A stretch of DNA of 5,514 nt from Cellulomonadaceae bacterium (GTDB lineage Bacteria > Actinomycetota > Actinomycetes > Actinomycetales > Cellulomonadaceae), in contig JAITCS010000101.1 of assembly GCA_031282935.1 (NCBI GenBank), positions 1-5,514 on the forward strand, written 5' to 3'. Made by a program: the position numbers and the translations under genes. Shown piece after piece: positions 4,417 through 5,514 of the stretch (the stretch's first letter is position 1; each line of letters starts with the position of its first letter). The notes below the pieces were generated by a model, which worked only from the letters and a program-made list of their open reading frames with translations, did not search any database and had not been told where the DNA came from.

Positions 4417-5514
4417 ATGGGTCAATACCGGGTTTTCGTTGAGAAGAAACCTCAGTTTGCTACCGAGGCAGCGGCCGTGTGCGCTGATTTGAATGAGACC
4501 CTCCACCTTGGGCTTACCGGGGTGCGCGTTATTAATGTTTATGACCTTTTCAATGTTACCCCCGCAGAAGTTGAGGTCGCCGCTAACCAAGTGCTCGCCG
4601 AGGTAGTTACTGACACTTGGAGCTTTGCCGAACCGACGCTTACGAAAGTTGGCGGGGAGCCTCATATTACGGAAATTGCCACTGAGTTCCTGCCCGGCCA
4701 ATACGATCAGCGCGCTGATTCGGCCATGCAATGTTTGTCACTGCTTTGTGATAATGATAAAGCGGTAATTAGTAGCGGTAAGATATATCTGCTCGCGGCT
4801 GATAAACCACTGAGCGCCGCACAAATTGCTGCCGTCAAGTCATACCTGATAAACCCCGTAGAAGCGCAAGAAAAAGACCTCAGCACCCCCTTGGCTTTAC
4901 CACAAACACCCAGCCCGGAGCCCGTGCCCGTATTCACCGGGTTTAACCAATTCACCAAGCCGCAACTTGCAGAGTTTCTCACCACTCACGGTATGGCAAT
5001 GTCGCTTGCGGATATCGAAATGATTCAGCGATATTTCGCCGACACGGAACATCGTGACCCTACAGAAACCGAACTACGGGTTTTGGATACCTATTGGTCT
5101 GATCATTGTCGCCACACCACCTTTGAAACCGAAATTACTAATATTGAACTTGAGCCAGGCAGATTTCAACCGTTATTGCAGCGGGCCCTTGATGGCTACC
5201 TGGAAACTCGGGCCCGGGTGGCAGCCGCCAAAGCCTCCAAGCATGAAGGGGAGCAGCCCAGCCCACCCAAACCTATAACCCTTATGGATTTGGCCACTAT
5301 TGCCGCTAAAGACCAGCGCAATCTTGGCCTTTTGGATGACCAAGAGATCACTGATGAAATTAATGCCTGCTCGATTCAGGTGAATGTGGATATTGATGGT
5401 GTTTCAGAGCCGTGGCTGCTCATGTTCAAAAATGAAACCCACAATCACCCCACCGAGATTGAACCTTTTGGCGGGGCCTCAACATGTATTGGTGGCGCTA
5501 TTCGAGATCCGCTT
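4417..5514 (+). CDS. purL: Phosphoribosylformylglycinamidine synthase PurL, single-chain clostridial type (partial, N-terminal 366 residues)
   Basis: PurL converts FGAR, glutamine and ATP to FGAM in de novo purine synthesis. The frame is open from ATG 4417 to the right edge; large single-chain members run to about 1,200-1,300 residues, so less than a third is present and the glutaminase domain is outside the window. Residues 1-150 form the PurS-like N-terminal domain, starting YRVFVEKKP and containing GLTGVRVINVYDLFNV. A proline-rich stretch follows (about 155-172). The linker domain carries TETELRVLDTYWSDHCRHTTF (216-236), with the conserved His-Cys-Arg-His. The synthetase domain begins before MFKNETHNHPTEIEPFGG (336-353), the ATP/metal-binding block, and reaches GGAIRDP at the edge. 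The fused layout means separate purS and purQ genes are not expected nearby. It follows purK by 38 bases with its own Shine-Dalgarno. The subtype call rests on remembered family features; the enzyme call is firm. Confidence 0.94.
   Translation, partial: MGQYRVFVEKKPQFATEAAAVCADLNETLHLGLTGVRVINVYDLFNVTPAEVEVAANQVLAEVVTDTWSFAEPTLTKVGGEPHITEIATEFLPGQYDQRADSAMQCLSLLCDNDKAVISSGKIYLLAADKPLSAAQIAAVKSYLINPVEAQEKDLSTPLALPQTPSPEPVPVFTGFNQFTKPQLAEFLTTHGMAMSLADIEMIQRYFADTEHRDPTETELRVLDTYWSDHCRHTTFETEITNIELEPGRFQPLLQRALDGYLETRARVAAAKASKHEGEQPSPPKPITLMDLATIAAKDQRNLGLLDDQEITDEINACSIQVNVDIDGVSEPWLLMFKNETHNHPTEIEPFGGASTCIGGAIRDPL

Overview
The window holds ordinary biosynthetic genes in two divergent blocks. 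It probably comes from an actinobacterium (Actinomycetota) of mixed, moderately high GC. Supporting signs are the metY-metX gene pair, MetX and MetY sequences that read like mycobacterial/corynebacterial homologues, an apparent leaderless GTG start on purE, and high GC in metX. The single-chain, clostridial-type PurL argues against Mycobacterium, Corynebacterium or Streptomyces, which use separate PurS/PurQ/PurL. It fits a Bifidobacterium- or Actinomycetaceae-like lineage better, but that placement is inference.

Layout. Positions 1-915 (minus) carry the 5' 305 codons of metX, homoserine O-acetyltransferase, which runs off the left edge. Positions 964-2361 (minus) carry complete metY, O-acetylhomoserine sulfhydrylase, 48 bases upstream of metX in the same operon. 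Positions 2362-2754 are a divergent intergenic region holding the metY leader and the purE promoter. The rightward block is purE (2755-3255), purK (3248-4378, overlapping purE by 8 bases) and purL (4417 to the right edge, 366 codons present).

How the genes work together. MetX acetylates homoserine and MetY replaces the acetate with sulfide, giving homocysteine by direct sulfhydrylation for methionine synthesis. PurK and PurE turn AIR into CAIR in two steps. PurL makes FGAM earlier in the same de novo purine pathway.

Non-coding or hidden signals worth a second look. (1) A 15/16 match to the chromosomal parS site lies inside metX, in a stretch where MetX has about 15 more residues than its homologues. 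(2) A small 35-codon ORF in the metY leader ends Met-Cys-Ser-stop just before overlapping GC-rich hairpins, which suggests cysteine- or translation-responsive attenuation. (3) A 9-base complementarity could mask the metY Shine-Dalgarno sequence. (4) purE has a TANNNT -10 element placed so that its GTG start would be leaderless. I see no mobile element, CRISPR array, tRNA or rRNA, and no clearly new multi-gene system.
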